Notes under the pieces: model-generated
Seen by the model: only the letters and a program-made list of their open reading frames with translations
Told to the model about the DNA's origin: nothing
Database searches by the model: none
Source: Peronospora farinosa
Lineage: Eukaryota; Oomycota; Peronosporomycetes; Peronosporales; Peronosporaceae
Length of the DNA: 64,000 nt
Reading direction: 5' to 3'
NCBI GenBank assembly: GCA_947646735.1
Contig: CANTFK010000799.1
Coordinates: 1 to 64,000, forward strand
Part shown: piece after piece, positions 1 through 11,992 of the stretch
Layout of the letters: each line of letters starts with the position of its first letter
Numbering within the stretch: the first letter of the stretch is position 1
Made by a program: the position numbers and the translations under genes

Positions 1-1692
1 TAGAGGATCACGAATTACGTCAGTGATGTGTGTGTCGTGAAAAGGACAACTTGCATGGACAGTGTTCTTTTTTGAATGATCTGGATTGTGTGATCAGTTT
101 ATGAAGGGTTTATACATTTACTTTAGTAGTAATTTAACTCTTAATACTACTTTTCATTTGGCAGCACAGTGAAGTAGTTGAGCTATCGTTACAATAGCTA
201 CTTCAACGGGGTAGCCGCAACTCGTCTTGTCAAAAATTAATCTCTTTGTGGGAGTACTTTGCTAAACGAGAAGAGAAGCTCATGCTCCAATCTGCGAGAC
301 CTATGGCCAACCAAATACTGACCAAAGCTGCACGTGCTCTCTTCTTTGTCTCCAAGTCGCCCTAAAGCCCTAGCATAATGTCCTTCTAATATGATTATCT
401 TCTTCAGCAGCAGAGTGACTGACGCCAGTGTGCGAAAACGGTGGCTTTGACTTGAAATTTACCTTCACCACCTCGTCCGGCTGCAAGTTGGCAGCAAGTC
501 GGTAGCCGAGTCTCCCAAGTTCTCGATCTGTGGCAGAACGCACCAGTTCCGCTGCTTTTCCTGCCTTCAAGGATTTTTTATGGGCTCTGGGAATATCGAT
601 GACTCCAAGCATGAGTCAATAATGCGACGTGCCATGCCATGTATGGCTGCCAGACAGCCACTTTAGCAAAACAACACTTCCATGCTGTCTGATCTTGATG
701 TCATACTTGTACCGTTCGATCAAGCCGACATCAGATACCGCATAGGTGGATCCAAATTGTGGTCGGTGATGCGTCAAGAAAATCTCCAGATTAGGTGCAT
801 AAGGTAGTGCGATGTCCTCTTATTAATGCAATAAAGCAATTCGTTGTTGTAATGTTTCTGCTGAAGATATCTACTACACTACCATTTCTCAGCGTGTGCG
901 CGGTACTCGCAAAACTCGCGTTTGACCTCATGTATCTCGGAGAAACTATCACAGGGATTCCAGGACTTGAGTCGGTGGTGTGTTTCTATATACGGCTAGT
1001 ACCGGGTTTAGAGAGACATACAGCGTCGGACCTCGACGAGCTGTTAGCTGGCACAGATCTCCAAACCAAAAGGCCACGAGCTTCCTCTATTGCAGTGTAG
1101 ATATCTCTGGTCCACTTACTCTGACACACCCAACTCTGAGCAATTATTGGTTTGTCGCGAAAACCGTGGTTCGTGTTGTAGTGAGACCCAGTCTGGCCGC
1201 TCCGAGACGCCTGAGTTGGAAAGGCACGGTGTGCACTGATACAAAAAGATGAGCTATGTGGGTGTCACTGACAGTGAACGACTAAAAAGTGGCAAATGCA
1301 TAAATACCTCACACTACTAATTGCAGCTTGCTTCATTTGGGCATCATCATTACATCGACATAACCCAACTAGTAACATGACGTGAGGTTCTATAACTTAT
1401 TTAAGAATGAGACCTCTTTTCCATGCTCGCCAAATCCGTAGCTAGACACTTGCTATGTCATGTGTAGTTCGAGATACCAATGAATTGACACGCTTTGACT
1501 TACACTTTAGTAATCTATAGCACATTCATTCTGGTGCGGCTCCAACACCAGGAGACCCATTTATTAAAAATTGGGTAGATTATGTCAATGTAATAAACGC
1601 TTTTATAGTCTCTTTAAATAAAAGCCTCCTTACAATTATTGAAAAGTCATTTGTTAAAACCAAATTTCGTAACCTTTTACTCAAGTTTCAGC
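1..1692. other. Intergenic region, no supported gene
   Basis: No open frame here has recognisable domains, and the few short frames (for example near 370-612 on minus and 795-1252 on plus) lack motifs and overlap one another in different frames. The only structure seen is a degenerate zinc-finger repeat at about 200-345. The last part (about 1600-1692) is AT-rich and probably holds the 5' region of the SR-rich gene that follows. Confidence 0.5.
200..345 (+). repeat. Degenerate copy of a RanBP2-type zinc-finger-coding repeat
   Basis: This stretch aligns by eye with 58600-58770: both contain a GTAACC/GTAGCC-GCAACTCG block, a GTGGGAGT segment, an AAGCTCAT-CTCCAA segment and a CCAA-rich tail. 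In the other copy the segment encodes a W-x-C-x2-C...N...C zinc-ribbon core. Here the reading frame keeps the Trp but has lost the cysteines, so it is a relic. No functional gene is claimed. Confidence 0.4.
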
Positions 1693-4600
1693 ATGGTCGA
1701 GCCCCATGTGTCACTGAAGAAGGGATTGCCATGGCTTAAGCGTCTACAAGGAGCGTTAGAGGACGACGATTCATCAGATTCTTCGTCTAATTCAACCAAT
1801 ACAACGTCTGTGAAGGTTATAAAGAAGAAAAGAAGAAGAAACTAGAGAAAGAGGGGAACGGTCGGAGACGCGTCACGAAGCGGCAACGTCAACAGGAAGA
1901 TAATGACAGTGACTACGAGTCATTAGAAGACAGTAGCAGTACGAAGGAGACGCAGCGTAGAATGCTGACTAAAAAGGACCAGACAGACACTTTTGTACGA
2001 CGCAAACGGCTTTATAGAGCCCCTAAAAAGGAGCAAAACAAAACGCCAAATACTACAATCTCTGTATTGGCTAAAGCAACAGCTTTGAGAGAGAAGAGGA
2101 AGCACAATTTGGATAAGCGACGGGGAATTGCTCGAGAGAATGACAGAATTGCCTTGAACGTTACACAAGACGAGTCGTCTCGTGCGATTCAATTGGTGCG
2201 GAATGAACAGACGATTTCTACTGGCAAAGAAGTTGATATTGAGGTGAACAGTGAACGGTGGAAACGAATGTCACGTGGACTGAGGAGAAGAAATCTTACA
2301 AACAAACTTTCTGCAAAGTGCCAACTGCTGAAGACTGCTGCTTTATCAACGATAAAGACTAAGAATGAACATGTGGACCTTTCTAATGTCGCAATGGGCA
2401 ATGCTCTTCACTCTTTGAAGCAAGAGGAAGAAGATGATGATGTGGGGCCTCGTTTTGTTGCTGAAGTCACTGCTGCTGAGCTAACGAAGCATGATGACAA
2501 TGAAGAAGAGTTGATGACGACCCCCGAGCCAGTTGAGCACGAAGACCACGATGAAGTTTTGCTTGCAGTCACTAAGAACGACACTAGTGAGCTGGATAAG
2601 CTGAAACGCAACGGGGAACCTGGAAGTACACCCTCAAGACCAGAGAAGGCTGAGATTGGTGTGATAGCGAAAGCCAAAACTACTGAGGATGCTAAGAAGG
2701 TTGTAACTACAGCGAAATCTGAAGAAGCAGGTGCAGCGCAGGAAAGTTTAGGGGCTGCTTTGACCCCCACTGTCACATCAAGCTATCCTGTGAAGCATGA
2801 ATTTCACGATAAGATGAAAGATGAGGTACTTGTTGACGTGAAAGCCGCACCCAGGCTTGTAAAAAAGGAAGGCAATGACGAGCGACAAACAGAGTCACAT
2901 GTGGTCACACAAATTGCGGGTGGATCAGTAAAAAGTGAAGACGGGGCAGAAAAAAACAGCAGCGAGGAGGAAAGGAAAGACCTGGTGCTTGAGATGATGC
3001 CAATACCCCGCAGGAGGATGAAGGCAGGAGTTTCAACTGCGTTGTCAACCGCTGAATCGTTTGTCATTCCAAAGCGATCGTGTGGGAATAGTGACAAAGG
3101 TGAGACGGCGGTCGCTCAAGTGAGTCGGGCAAAAACTAGTAAACCTCATGCAAGTATTGACAAGAATTCGCTGGGCCCACCCGAATATGTCAGCATGCCT
3201 CCGTTGCCCACTCCTGGATCGAGTCCAAAGTTGTCAAAGGTGGTTGATCCCATGCGACCTGTATCAAAGCGACTAAAAAATCCAGTGCCAGTAAAAAAAA
3301 ACGCTTCGATTTGTAGGCAAGATCAAGCACTAATGCGTCTGTCTAGGAAGCGCAACTCCATTTTTATGGCAGCAATGGAATTAACAACTCAAGCTCCTGA
3401 CTTTCGAAACAACATGGGGCAGATGATGGGATATGAAGTTTATGACGTCGACGGCAAAGCACTACCTGATTTAATTCCTCGTTTGAGCTGCGCCACGAAA
3501 CGCGAAATGGCCTCGAATCGGGAATCGTACGCTGCCTCGTTTTTTGGCGTGTCGCTCTCGGTACCGAAAGCAATCGAAAAAGCAAGTCCAGCAATCTATG
3601 AGTGTGGTAGTAATGACCTCGAAATTCGGAAAATAAACTGCTACGAGGAGTTACGGTTCAAGCGGTCTGAGGACAGAGAATATTATCAACGAAGAATGTA
3701 CGGCACAGCGTTTGTACCGCAGATACTACGTGGCTGGATTACTTTGATGGTCCGGAATGCGCGTTTTGAGCGCAAATCCACGGGTGTCCGCTTTAATCAG
3801 GACCGTGATCGTGAGGAGTTTGCAGTTTCATTGAGCAAGCGGTACACACATAACACATCTGTACCACGTTGCGATATTCCTTGTAAAAACTGGCACAAAC
3901 TAATGAGGAATGAGCCAGCTCCCGTATTTTTGCATTATTACAACCGCGAAGATGCCGAGCAAGCGTCGCATATTTTCCGCGATGACCTTGGAGATCCGTT
4001 GGAGCTTCGATTGAGCCTTAAAGCTGGTGTGGTGATTAGAGCAAGCTCGTTTTCAGCTGTCGGGCCAAGTATTCCTCGTCGTTCTCCCTCTAGCGAGCGA
4101 AGTGTGCCGGAGACTTCTCCTGTATTGTCGCAGAATGGCAGTCCACTTGCTACTTCCGCGTGGCGACGAGAACGTCTACCCGTGTCAAAGAGTGATAATC
4201 GATACACTAAGTATGGACCGCCATCTTCACTACCATCGTCTCGAGGCGAGCGTCAATACAACACATTCGACGGCGGGGGCAAGCGGTCACGTGCAATGGT
4301 AGAGAGTAGGTCTCGGTCTCGATCCCGGTCAAAATCCAAGTCGTTTCGTGATCGGCGAAACGGTTCTAATACTTATGAAGGCAGAGCTGATCAAGGAAAC
4401 TTTAAAAGGCGTAGGACTTCGCCTTCGGTGCCAGACACTCGCGAAAGAACTGCAAGTGGAAATGAAAACCCCAGCAGTGCTGTTTATAGTGACGCAGACA
4501 CGCTGGCACGAAAGCGAGCTCGATCGTCGTCCCGCTCACCACGGCGAACTCCAATGTTTGGTCTAGACACGAGTAAGCGCGAGTTGAAAATGGACAATGA

Positions 4601-5087
4601 GCGAAGAAGACAAGAGGAAGGAGAAATCACGAGAAAGTCAGAGACAAAGCCAGTAAGGACAATGAGTGAGCGCGATAGAAGAAGTGGACTGCACCGCGCT
4701 CGGTCCCCATCGCGGAAGTGGCAGCAGGAACCAATTGATACTGAAGAAAGCCAAAGGCGGGGTAATTTCTCGAATTCTATATGCGCTCGCTCACGGAGTC
4801 CTGCCGATCGCCACCGTTTTGATCAGCAATGGTCTAATCGTAACACGGACAACAATCAAAGATCCAGATCGCGTTCGCGTTCGCGTTTACGGCCCGAGCC
4901 TTTGCCTATGCAAAGTAAGCGGGGCGGTAATTACAGCGATCAGTATAATTTGCACCGAGGATACCGGGGATATGAGCGTGCTGATGCTTTTGACGACGGC
5001 ACTCGTGGACACAATATGTACATGAACAGAGGACGTTCGGATTACGATGGCCGTAGAGGAGGCTCTGATTTACGACCACGGCAGTAA
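1693..5087 (+). CDS. SR-rich (RS-domain) nuclear protein, hypothetical; N-terminus frameshifted
   Basis: A frame of 1041 codons runs from 1962 to 5087. It stays open upstream to about 1803, while a start at ATG 1693 (MVEPHVSLKKGLPWLKRLQ) lies in another frame that ends at a TAG near 1843. The two meet in a GA/A-rich tract at about 1820-1842, so the natural protein probably starts at 1693 and the sequence has a 1-base loss there. The N-terminal half is acidic and Lys/Glu-rich. A compact conserved-looking block covers about residues 465-700 of the 1041-codon frame. The C-terminal third is full of RS/SR dipeptides (RSRSRSRSKSKS) with a Gly/Arg/Tyr tail. RS domains are typical of splicing and transcription-coupled factors in nuclear speckles; that role is inferred from composition only, and the central block is not one I recognise. 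Confidence 0.7.
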
Positions 5088-5260
5088 GCTGGCAGATACC
5101 AGAAATGTTGTGCTTGCATGGCGGGTGATTCCCTAGGCTTCATTAATCTCATCCCGTAACCTTTGCGAAGAAAAACTTTAGCCATAATCGTAACGTACGG
5201 AAGGAAGTGCCTTTAGCTGACAAGACTTGAAACACATATATACTCTTGTCTTTACTCATT
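5088..5260. other. Convergent 3' intergenic spacer
   Basis: Short spacer between the SR-rich gene on plus and the kinesin gene on minus. It must hold both 3' ends. No further feature is visible. Confidence 0.5.
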
Positions 5261-7224
5261 TCACATCATCTCTACTGGTACAAAACTCGACTGCAATTTG
5301 TCAAGTTCTGCTTGGTGGCGCTTGTGGAGGCGCTGAATTTCGTCCTCGCACTCGCGTACTTTTCCGCGCAGTTCCTGCACATGCGCGCGCAATCTTTCGC
5401 ATTCTTCTGCGTGTTGCCGCTCGCGTTTTTTACGTGCAGAAGGCAGATCCTCGCGTTGTTGGTGCTGAGAACATTGATACTGCGCGCGAATCTGCTGCAA
5501 CTGCTCGCGCATTTCATCAACAACCTCTGCACGAATGCGGACCTCCGTCTGCATCTCTCCAGCTCGGGTCTCTGCCAATTGCCCTCGAAGTTCCTCATTC
5601 TCTAGTTCCAATTTGGCCTAAGTGTAACGAGACAAAGGCAAGAAAACTGAGTAGCCATATCATCACGGCCAACAAACAACACAAACCACCAACCTACCCA
5701 ATGCAAGTCTCTTTCGGCGATCTCTCCTCGCGACTCCATCGGAGATGTCCCCACCTCTATCATCTTCGGTTTAGCCAGACCAGATGCGGCCGATCTACGT
5801 TGTCGGCATACAGAGCCACTCTTTCGGTGCTTTACTTTGACTTTGGACGGAGGTGATGTAACAGTTATTTTTGCCTCCGTGGCACCCAAATCCATTTGCG
5901 GTTTCGAAGCCTGAGGTGCGATTACTTCCGTCGACTGCCGTCTCCTCTTTTTCAATCGCCCATCTAGGTCGTAGAACGTTGCTGTTGGGGCAGCCTTCCT
6001 AGGAATGGACGTGCGCGTCCTCACTAACTTGCGCGCAATGGCGCTATACTTTAGCGTGCGCAAGGTCTCGTCAAACTCGTGACTGGATGGGTTAACCGCT
6101 ACAATCATCACCAACGGCCCGTGGTCGTTTCCCACAAGGTGATCTTGGAAAAGACGTGCTAGCTTGGATTCGCGAAATGGGACCATCTTTTGCAAACTTG
6201 GCGGATGTTGTTGATTCCACCGCAAAGTCTCAAGACAGCGCATGAGGTTCATTAAAGAGCTGTTGATCTTACTAGCCTCTTGCATCCGTAGTCCAGTTGC
6301 ACCACTCTTAGAACCACGTTCAGAGCCCGCCAGATCCACGATAGATACTCTGCTACGTAAATCCGATGAAAATCGTGACACTTGCTGGTAAAACTGTAGC
6401 GTAAACACGCAATGACTGCGACTCGAGTCCGAGTTGCAGTTAGTCTCGACCACTTGCTTATGTCGCCGACCCATTTCCAGCAGATCAAGTCCCTCTTCCA
6501 GCGTCTTGATGGTCTTTTCCACTGCTCCTCGCACCTGAATTTTTCCGTCGCAGTCTTGGACACGCAGTGCTCTTCTCTTTCGAAGAGAAGGTGACAATAG
6601 ATCGTACACGTTTTCATTGTAGATCTCAAGGTACGTCACTGTAATTTTCGTGACGGGCTCGACGTTGTCTTTTCTGCGTCTTAACAATTCATCCATCACG
6701 TACTGCAAAGATTGTGGCAATAGACCAGGTGCATCACTAGTGCCGCTAATTGTATAAGTCTTGCCAGAATTAGTAACTCCATAGGCGAATACAAGTCCAC
6801 TTTTGCCATCAAAGGCTGCATCCAGTACCGGTCTCGTTGTGGCTTCAAATAACTCTGTCTGATGTGTCTCCTGTTTAAAAATACGCGAGAAATGGAAGCT
6901 CGTGGCGGTGCCAGTAGAGCGATAGGACTGTGATGTCTTGGGCGGCTGCACCAACAGCGTCACATCTGACAGCACACGAAAGCATTCATTTTCTGTCCCA
7001 TTAACAGCCTCTTCCAGTGGTCGTAACCGAATCGCAATCTGTACGTGGTTTACATTCTGTTCAGTCTGTTCTTGTTCCTCCTGCATCGACTCGTGCTCGT
7101 CCATGGCCACACCACTGAAGTTCAACTTACGTGCAATATCTCTCCTCTCTTCTCTTGTTAAGGAAAGGGTGTCTCTGCCGTTGCGTTCACGTATAGCACG
7201 CGCAATCTCCTCCCGGGACTGCAT
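5261..7224 (-). CDS. Kinesin-6-like motor protein (KIF20/KIF23 type), two exons
   Basis: Exon 1 runs 7224-5698 and exon 2 5617-5261, with an 80-bp phase-0 intron (GTAGGT...TTAG) at 5697-5618; the spliced protein is 627 aa. The start at 7224 (MQSREEIARAIRE) is preferred because the upstream in-frame sequence looks non-coding. The motor domain covers roughly residues 60-400, with P-loop GVTNSGKT, switch I NSDSSRSH, switch II DLAGSE and a PFRESKLARL helix. GVTNSGKT instead of GQTGSGKT is typical of the kinesin-6 branch, which works in the central spindle and cytokinesis. The second exon encodes a Glu/Arg/Gln-rich coiled coil, probably for dimerisation. It is divergent from EMC10, with 151 bp between starts. 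ATP-driven microtubule motor function is well supported; the exact subfamily is less certain. Confidence 0.85.
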
Positions 7225-7351
7225 TCGAGATCGAATATTAAATTGGCTATTAAAAAAAATTAAAAGCGTTTTATTCGATGCCAGGCGTTTTTTTAAGCCA
7301 CCGTAACCCCTCGTGATAATGACTACTGTACTGTACTGTATCGTACCCCTT

Positions 7352-7358
7352 TCATTTT
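7352..7358 (+). promoter_or_regulatory. Initiator-like element (TCATTTT) for EMC10 in a divergent promoter
   Basis: TCATTTT matches the oomycete initiator core YCAYTYY and lies about 20 bp upstream of the EMC10 ATG at 7376, inside the 151-bp space shared with the divergent kinesin gene. This is motif matching only. Confidence 0.35.
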
Positions 7359-7375
7359 GGCCCCTTCGACAAAAA

Positions 7376-8445
7376 ATGATATTGTTTAGGGCGTGGACGC
7401 TGCTCCTGGTGGCCGTGATAACGCTGTTCATGAAGCGCGCTTGTGCTTACACTCGTGATAGTGGAAGAAGCCGAGTATGTTGTCGACATTCTCGTACAAT
7501 GTTTGTCCTCTAAATCCATCTGTAACCTACAATCTGATCACTTTCTTTGTATACCAGACTCAAGGAGGAATTCGGTGACGATTTCGACGATGCGACCGCT
7601 ATCCCGTCGCTCGGAGGAGTAGAACAGCATCTCAAATTTGAACTAGAGCATCAGATGGCCATAGATGCGCCCTTTACGCCACGTGGAGTCGTTGATATCG
7701 TAATCAGCGCGTCGTCTCCAAAGCCCAAAATTTCATTCTCGGACCTGCCGATATTGAGCGACAATGACGTGGAGAAGCTGAAGATTCTGCTACATTCTGG
7801 CAGTCACTATACTGTGCGAGCGAAGGCAGACCTGTCGGACCCGAACTCACGTTACGTCATGACGTCCGTACCCATGTGCATGCTGGTAGCCATGCGTCTG
7901 CGCGAGGACTTTGCTTTTCACTTGTCCGACAGTGGAAAACTTGTGGCTATTGAGTACCTTACGCCATACGTAGACGCTGTAACGTGTGCTGAACACCAGA
8001 CAAGCAGTCTCAAGGACGTGCGCTTCGGCCCGTTTGGTTTAGTCTTGAAGGCACAGATTGGTCCATCGTAAGTGACGGTCAAAGGCTGGAAGTTCTACAT
8101 GGGGATTAAAATTGACTTTTGTGTATCAATATAGACCTCCCAAGAACATTGTGGTCAAGCGAGACCGCGCTCCTCAGGGAGTTGAGCCCGTGAAGAGCGA
8201 GGACGGCAACGATGAGGCCGAAGAAGAGAGCCAATCCTTTCTTCGCAAATATGTACGTGCAAAGAGTATGTTTGCGCTATCGACTGTTGCATCCGTGCTC
8301 ACTATTGCTATTGCGCATCATATCGTAGTGGTACATCGTTCTGCCTATCGTTGTGATGAGCTTATTCGGTGGCGGAGGCGCCGAGCCTGCAGGCGCAGCT
8401 GGTGGTGCTCCAGCTACTCCTACTGCCGGTGGAAGACGACAGTAG
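7376..8445 (+). CDS. EMC10: ER membrane protein complex subunit 10, four exons
   Basis: Proposed exons are 7376-7474, 7565-8067, 8135-8252 and 8329-8445, giving about 278 aa. Introns 2 and 3 have clear sites (GTAAGT...TATAG and GTACGT...CGTAG). For intron 1 a GTATGT donor at 7475 is used with the AAG acceptor ending at 7564; the nearby CAG ending at 7557 would break the frame, so this junction is uncertain. The N-terminus is a signal peptide (hydrophobic LLLVAVITLF). A luminal beta-rich domain follows, then a charged linker ending FLRKY, one membrane segment (WYIVLPIVVMSLF) and a GGGGAEPAGAAGG tail, which is the characteristic EMC10 C-terminus. EMC10 is a luminal subunit of the EMC insertase, which places tail-anchored and multipass proteins into the ER membrane. 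Confidence 0.85.
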
Positions 8446-8574
8446 AGTGCCGGGACAAGGAAGGACAAAGCTGCATCGCCACTTGGTCTCATGTTCGACC
8501 CTGTTACTGTAATAACAACCACTTAAACCTACGCTATAAGATCGGAGACCTGAAGTATCACTTCATGCGTATCT

Positions 8575-9384
8575 CTATACGATCAAATTGGTTTTCTCCT
8601 CTCCATTACCCGTCTCCTTTCTCAATGCAGCCCCTGGAGGTAGTGGCCACTGATGCTGCGTCACCATTTGTCCCCACAGCGTGCGATCTCCTGTCGACAC
8701 TACCACAGCTACAGCCGAGCCTCGTAGCACGCTCGCTGTCATCGGAACAATGTTGCCACAGCGCAGTGGAAACTGCTGCAGATGTGGCGGCGGACTGCTA
8801 CTTGTGACGTATTTCCTGCTCCCTGCTTGTCCAGATTCCTCGTCTTCACCGTCGTCTCCTACCAGCGTCGTCTGGTCCACCACACAGTCGGCTGAGCATT
8901 CGACGACGCGCAGATCCGCGCCCGCTACGTCGCCAGTTTTAAGCTCCACCACATCTCCGTACACGAGACTCATTGCGTCCATACGCATGCGTCGAGTGGT
9001 CGGCTGACTCTGCACCGCTGCTATCCGACGACGCACTGTCGCCTCGCGGGGTAACGCGTGCTGATACGCCTGCATGGAGGCCGTACGCATGAGACATGGC
9101 AACAGACAGCAGATCCATGATGGGCAATTCACGGGCGGCGTCACGCGGTTGGCCCCGTATAGTGCGCGACGTGTCATGGCATCGTCTCGGGAGAGTCCGA
9201 GGGCGGGATCCACACCTACTTCCGCCACAAAATCTGATACATTTGCAGGTCGTTGGTAGTCCTAGCAGATAATACGAGAGAGGGTATACAGTGTAGAGCA
9301 TAACAAAACTTAGAGCAGATCATGGACATTAGAGAGCAAAGAAGGAGAAGATTAGCAATGACGCAATACCTCAAGGTCTTTCAT
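8575..9384 (-). CDS. Truncated P-type ATPase-like protein (actuator domain only), possibly a pseudogene
   Basis: Proposed exon 1 is only 15 bp (9384-9370, MKDLE), followed by a 108-bp intron and exon 2 at 9261-8575, giving about 233 aa. The protein begins like the cation-ATPase N-terminal domain (GLSRDDAMTRRALYGANRV..PP) and contains an actuator-like core (YGDVVELKTGD, GADLRVVE, VDQTTL, and STGDRTLWGQ). Two features are missing. Membrane helices 1-2 between PP and ALP are replaced by a short non-hydrophobic stretch, and the catalytic TGES loop reads VGDD. The frame stops about 130 bp from EMC10, with no phosphorylation (DKTGT) or nucleotide domain. It cannot pump ions. It is either a 5' gene fragment that kept its frame or a repurposed small protein. 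Confidence 0.55.
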
Positions 9385-10476
9385 TATGAAAATGGCAAGT
9401 GAATACAGTAGTAAATTATATTTAAGGTTTATATGACGATACTGTACAAGCGAGCATTTATCAAAGCCGACCATACTGATCAGCCATTCCAGCCAACATC
9501 GTTAAATCTCATGCTGAGTCTTGGTAGTAATGAGCTGCTTCTCTTTTAGCATTCTTAGCGTGGCAATTGGAGCTGTCGCTATCATGCCCGTCACTAACGG
9601 GCTTGAACTGTCTACCGAAGAAGTTTGTTCCTCTATTGCGCTGACATATATACCTATCATTCGATAAAGGGCATTTGCATCACGTCTCAAAGGAAGACCA
9701 GCTTAGCAACTCCCGACAATGCCCGAGGTAGCACTAACAAGGAGTGATGACGAAATGCGATATGGCGGCGGTGGTGATGGCAGGTGGCTATCGAGATTCA
9801 CGCTTCTGGCCTCGCTCCAAGTCGTCGCGTCATCTCGAGAAAGAACCGTCGGCAGAGGTTGGCGAGGAGATCCCTCAAGCTGACGCTAAAATACTTGCTT
9901 GGTAGCACGGACGTGATCGCGGGGGTGGTTGGCATCGGGGTCTTCACACCTTCTGGCCTCGCTGCAAGTCGCCCTACCATCTCGAAAAATAACAATTGGC
10001 AGAGGTTGGTATAAACGTCTTGATGAGTGGCACAGGATGACCGCCGATGTTCACAAGGATCACGCTTTTGGTCTATCTGTCGCCACTGGGAGGCCGTAGC
10101 GACTGCTTCCCTTGATCGCGTTTCTGGCCTAGGTGCAAGATCTTTCGTAGGCCAGTGCGCCACGGACACCTCGAGACAAATATGATCGCATTTAGCTGTA
10201 GATCTACTTGTCGACGCACCTTTCAGTATTCTTGAGAAAAAAGAGACTTAAAAAGCTGTACTTGTGCAGGTAAATAATTTGCAGCTCAAAACTATGGCTT
10301 GCAACAGACTTCAATCTAACGAGTGTCTAGAGCATGATCAGTGTATATTAGATCCCCACCCGACGAATGATAGCCGATACTACTGTTTCACTACCTTTCC
10401 GATGCATTTGCCAAGAATTAACTACATCACGTACACATCCAGCTTGACTGTGAGCGACAAAACCTGATATAACACC
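9385..10476. other. Intergenic region with a degenerate tandem repeat
   Basis: No gene could be supported. Apart from the repeat at 9799-10140 the sequence shows no recognised protein, RNA gene or mobile element. It includes the 3' flank of the PSD gene. Confidence 0.5.
9799..10140 (+). repeat. Degenerate tandem repeat, spacing about 147 bp
   Basis: The block TTCTGGCCTCGCT-CAAGTCG followed by ATCTCGA and GGCAGAGGTTGG occurs at about 9804 and again at 9951. A third, weaker copy (TTCTGGCCTAGGTGCAAG) lies at 10122. A short plus-strand frame (9784-10014) therefore shows an internal protein repeat, but it has no other sign of being a gene. Confidence 0.5.
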
Positions 10477-11772
10477 TCAATAGCGACTTACCTTGTCACC
10501 CGGCGTGATAGTGAACTGGAACGATTCGGGAGCTTCAAAGACCAACACAACTGTAGAGCCCAGCTGTAGACGCAAATACAAAAACAATTAGCATAGTATA
10601 CCGCTACCGGTAAGTGAACGATCAGACCTTGAACTGTGCCATTTCTTCGCCGCACGTTGCATGTAGCTTGTCGTCGTAGCTGTTAGTAATGCACTTGCCC
10701 ACTAGGGGATCCTGTGCGGCCGTGTTGGTACAAAAATCGGGCTCCTTCGTGATAACTATCGAACCCACGTTGGTGGCGCCAACAGCAGTAAGAGAGAAGA
10801 AGCCGTGTTCCCATTCACCGAGCAAAGCTACTCGCTCGTTTTCCACAAAGAGACTCGGGATAAGCCGAGCAGCACTCTGGTTAACAGGAAAGAGGTTTCC
10901 TGGAAAGTGACGGCGCTCTTCGACCTGCCAGTCCACAGGAGCGTGGATACGATGGTAATCTCCTGGTGCAAGGTACAGGACGCAATAAAATAGCTTTTTA
11001 CCCGACGACTTTCTGGTGAAAAACGATGGCAGGTTACCAAGGAACTCGTCTAGTCTGTAGCGTGCACCTTTGATCTGTTCCAGAGTCGGCACATTGTTCG
11101 AGTCATTGACCTCACCGGTCGAGGATACCGTTCCATCCACAGGACTGGCAAGATGACCTTTAGTCTTATCAAACGGACGAACACCTTCTTTTAACGGCCG
11201 CGAGAAGAATTCACCGAGATTAGCGTATTTTTGAAGCGGATATTTCATCTCGTCCAGTTTGCAGTCGAATACGGCGGTCCACGCCTTGTACACAGGTTCA
11301 CGCAGCCACACTGGTCTGTTGTATATATTCATTGAAATCACACAAGATCAATAAGCATTTCAATATAATAGCTTTTAAAACTACAATAACGTCACTCGTA
11401 CAGCTCTTTTTCATGAACTCGTCCCCATAGGCGACTAGCAGCTCGATATGGAAAGAGCTTGAGCGACTGCAACTGACGCTCCGTGGCCATCGTGTCTTCA
11501 AACGACGTAAGACTACCAGGAAGACGACGAAGAGCCATCGCCCGTTGCGTCTTACGCTCTTCATCCGTTGGGTGGTTCAAGTGCTGCCATTGTAAAAACC
11601 CAATGAGTGCAAAGCCTAATGTGGCTGGAATCTTCCAGTTACCACCAAAGATACTGCCATTTTCTATAGTTGACGTGTGCCCATTGGCGTTTACTGTAGA
11701 TTTTTGCTGTTGTTGCTGGTAGAAATGACGATGTTGTTGCAACTGGAAAAGGGTCGTCCGATAGCGGAACAT
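10477..11772 (-). CDS. PSD: Phosphatidylserine decarboxylase, mitochondrial type, three exons
   Basis: Exons 11772-11396, 11315-10628 and 10563-10477 join in frame (383 aa) across introns of 80 and 64 bp. The N-terminus is basic, Gln-rich and followed by a hydrophobic stretch (ATLGFALIGFLQW), as expected for a mitochondrial inner-membrane enzyme. Family landmarks are RLWGRVHE, NLGEFFSRPL, SPVDGT, LAPGDYHRIHAP and the LGST autocleavage site, where the Ser becomes the pyruvoyl cofactor. The enzyme decarboxylates phosphatidylserine to phosphatidylethanolamine. The second intron sits immediately before LGST. The last codons (KVSRY then TGA) overlap a perfect GTAAGT donor at 10492, so a further 3' exon is possible; I found no convincing one downstream. 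Confidence 0.9.
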
Positions 11773-11992
11773 GGTGGTGTCTGTCCTTTGACTTTAAATA
11801 ATTGTAGATAATCTAAATTATGTTGAAATCAAAAATATAGGAAAGCTACAGAAAATATTTAATTCCTAATGTAGGTATGCGTGTCAGAACTGTACCATAC
11901 TTGTGGTACCTCTGACGCCGGCCACTAATCGAGAAAAAAGAAGAAAAGCTGCCAGCTCAGGAACAAGCTGCTTGACTGCCTTTCAGCTAAAG
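11773..11992. other. Divergent promoter region between PSD and EIF3J
   Basis: An AT-rich spacer of 220 bp separates the two divergent start codons and should hold both promoters. No clear motif pair could be assigned. Confidence 0.4.

Noticed and set aside
5227..5856. Plus-strand frame of 209 codons
   Set aside because: It lies opposite the kinesin coiled-coil exon and its intron, which have family motifs and proper splice sites; this frame has none.
8112..8807. Plus-strand frame of 231 codons as one gene
   Set aside because: Only 8135-8252 of it is EMC10 exon 3; the rest reads through an intron, out of frame through exon 4, and into the antisense of the ATPase-like gene.
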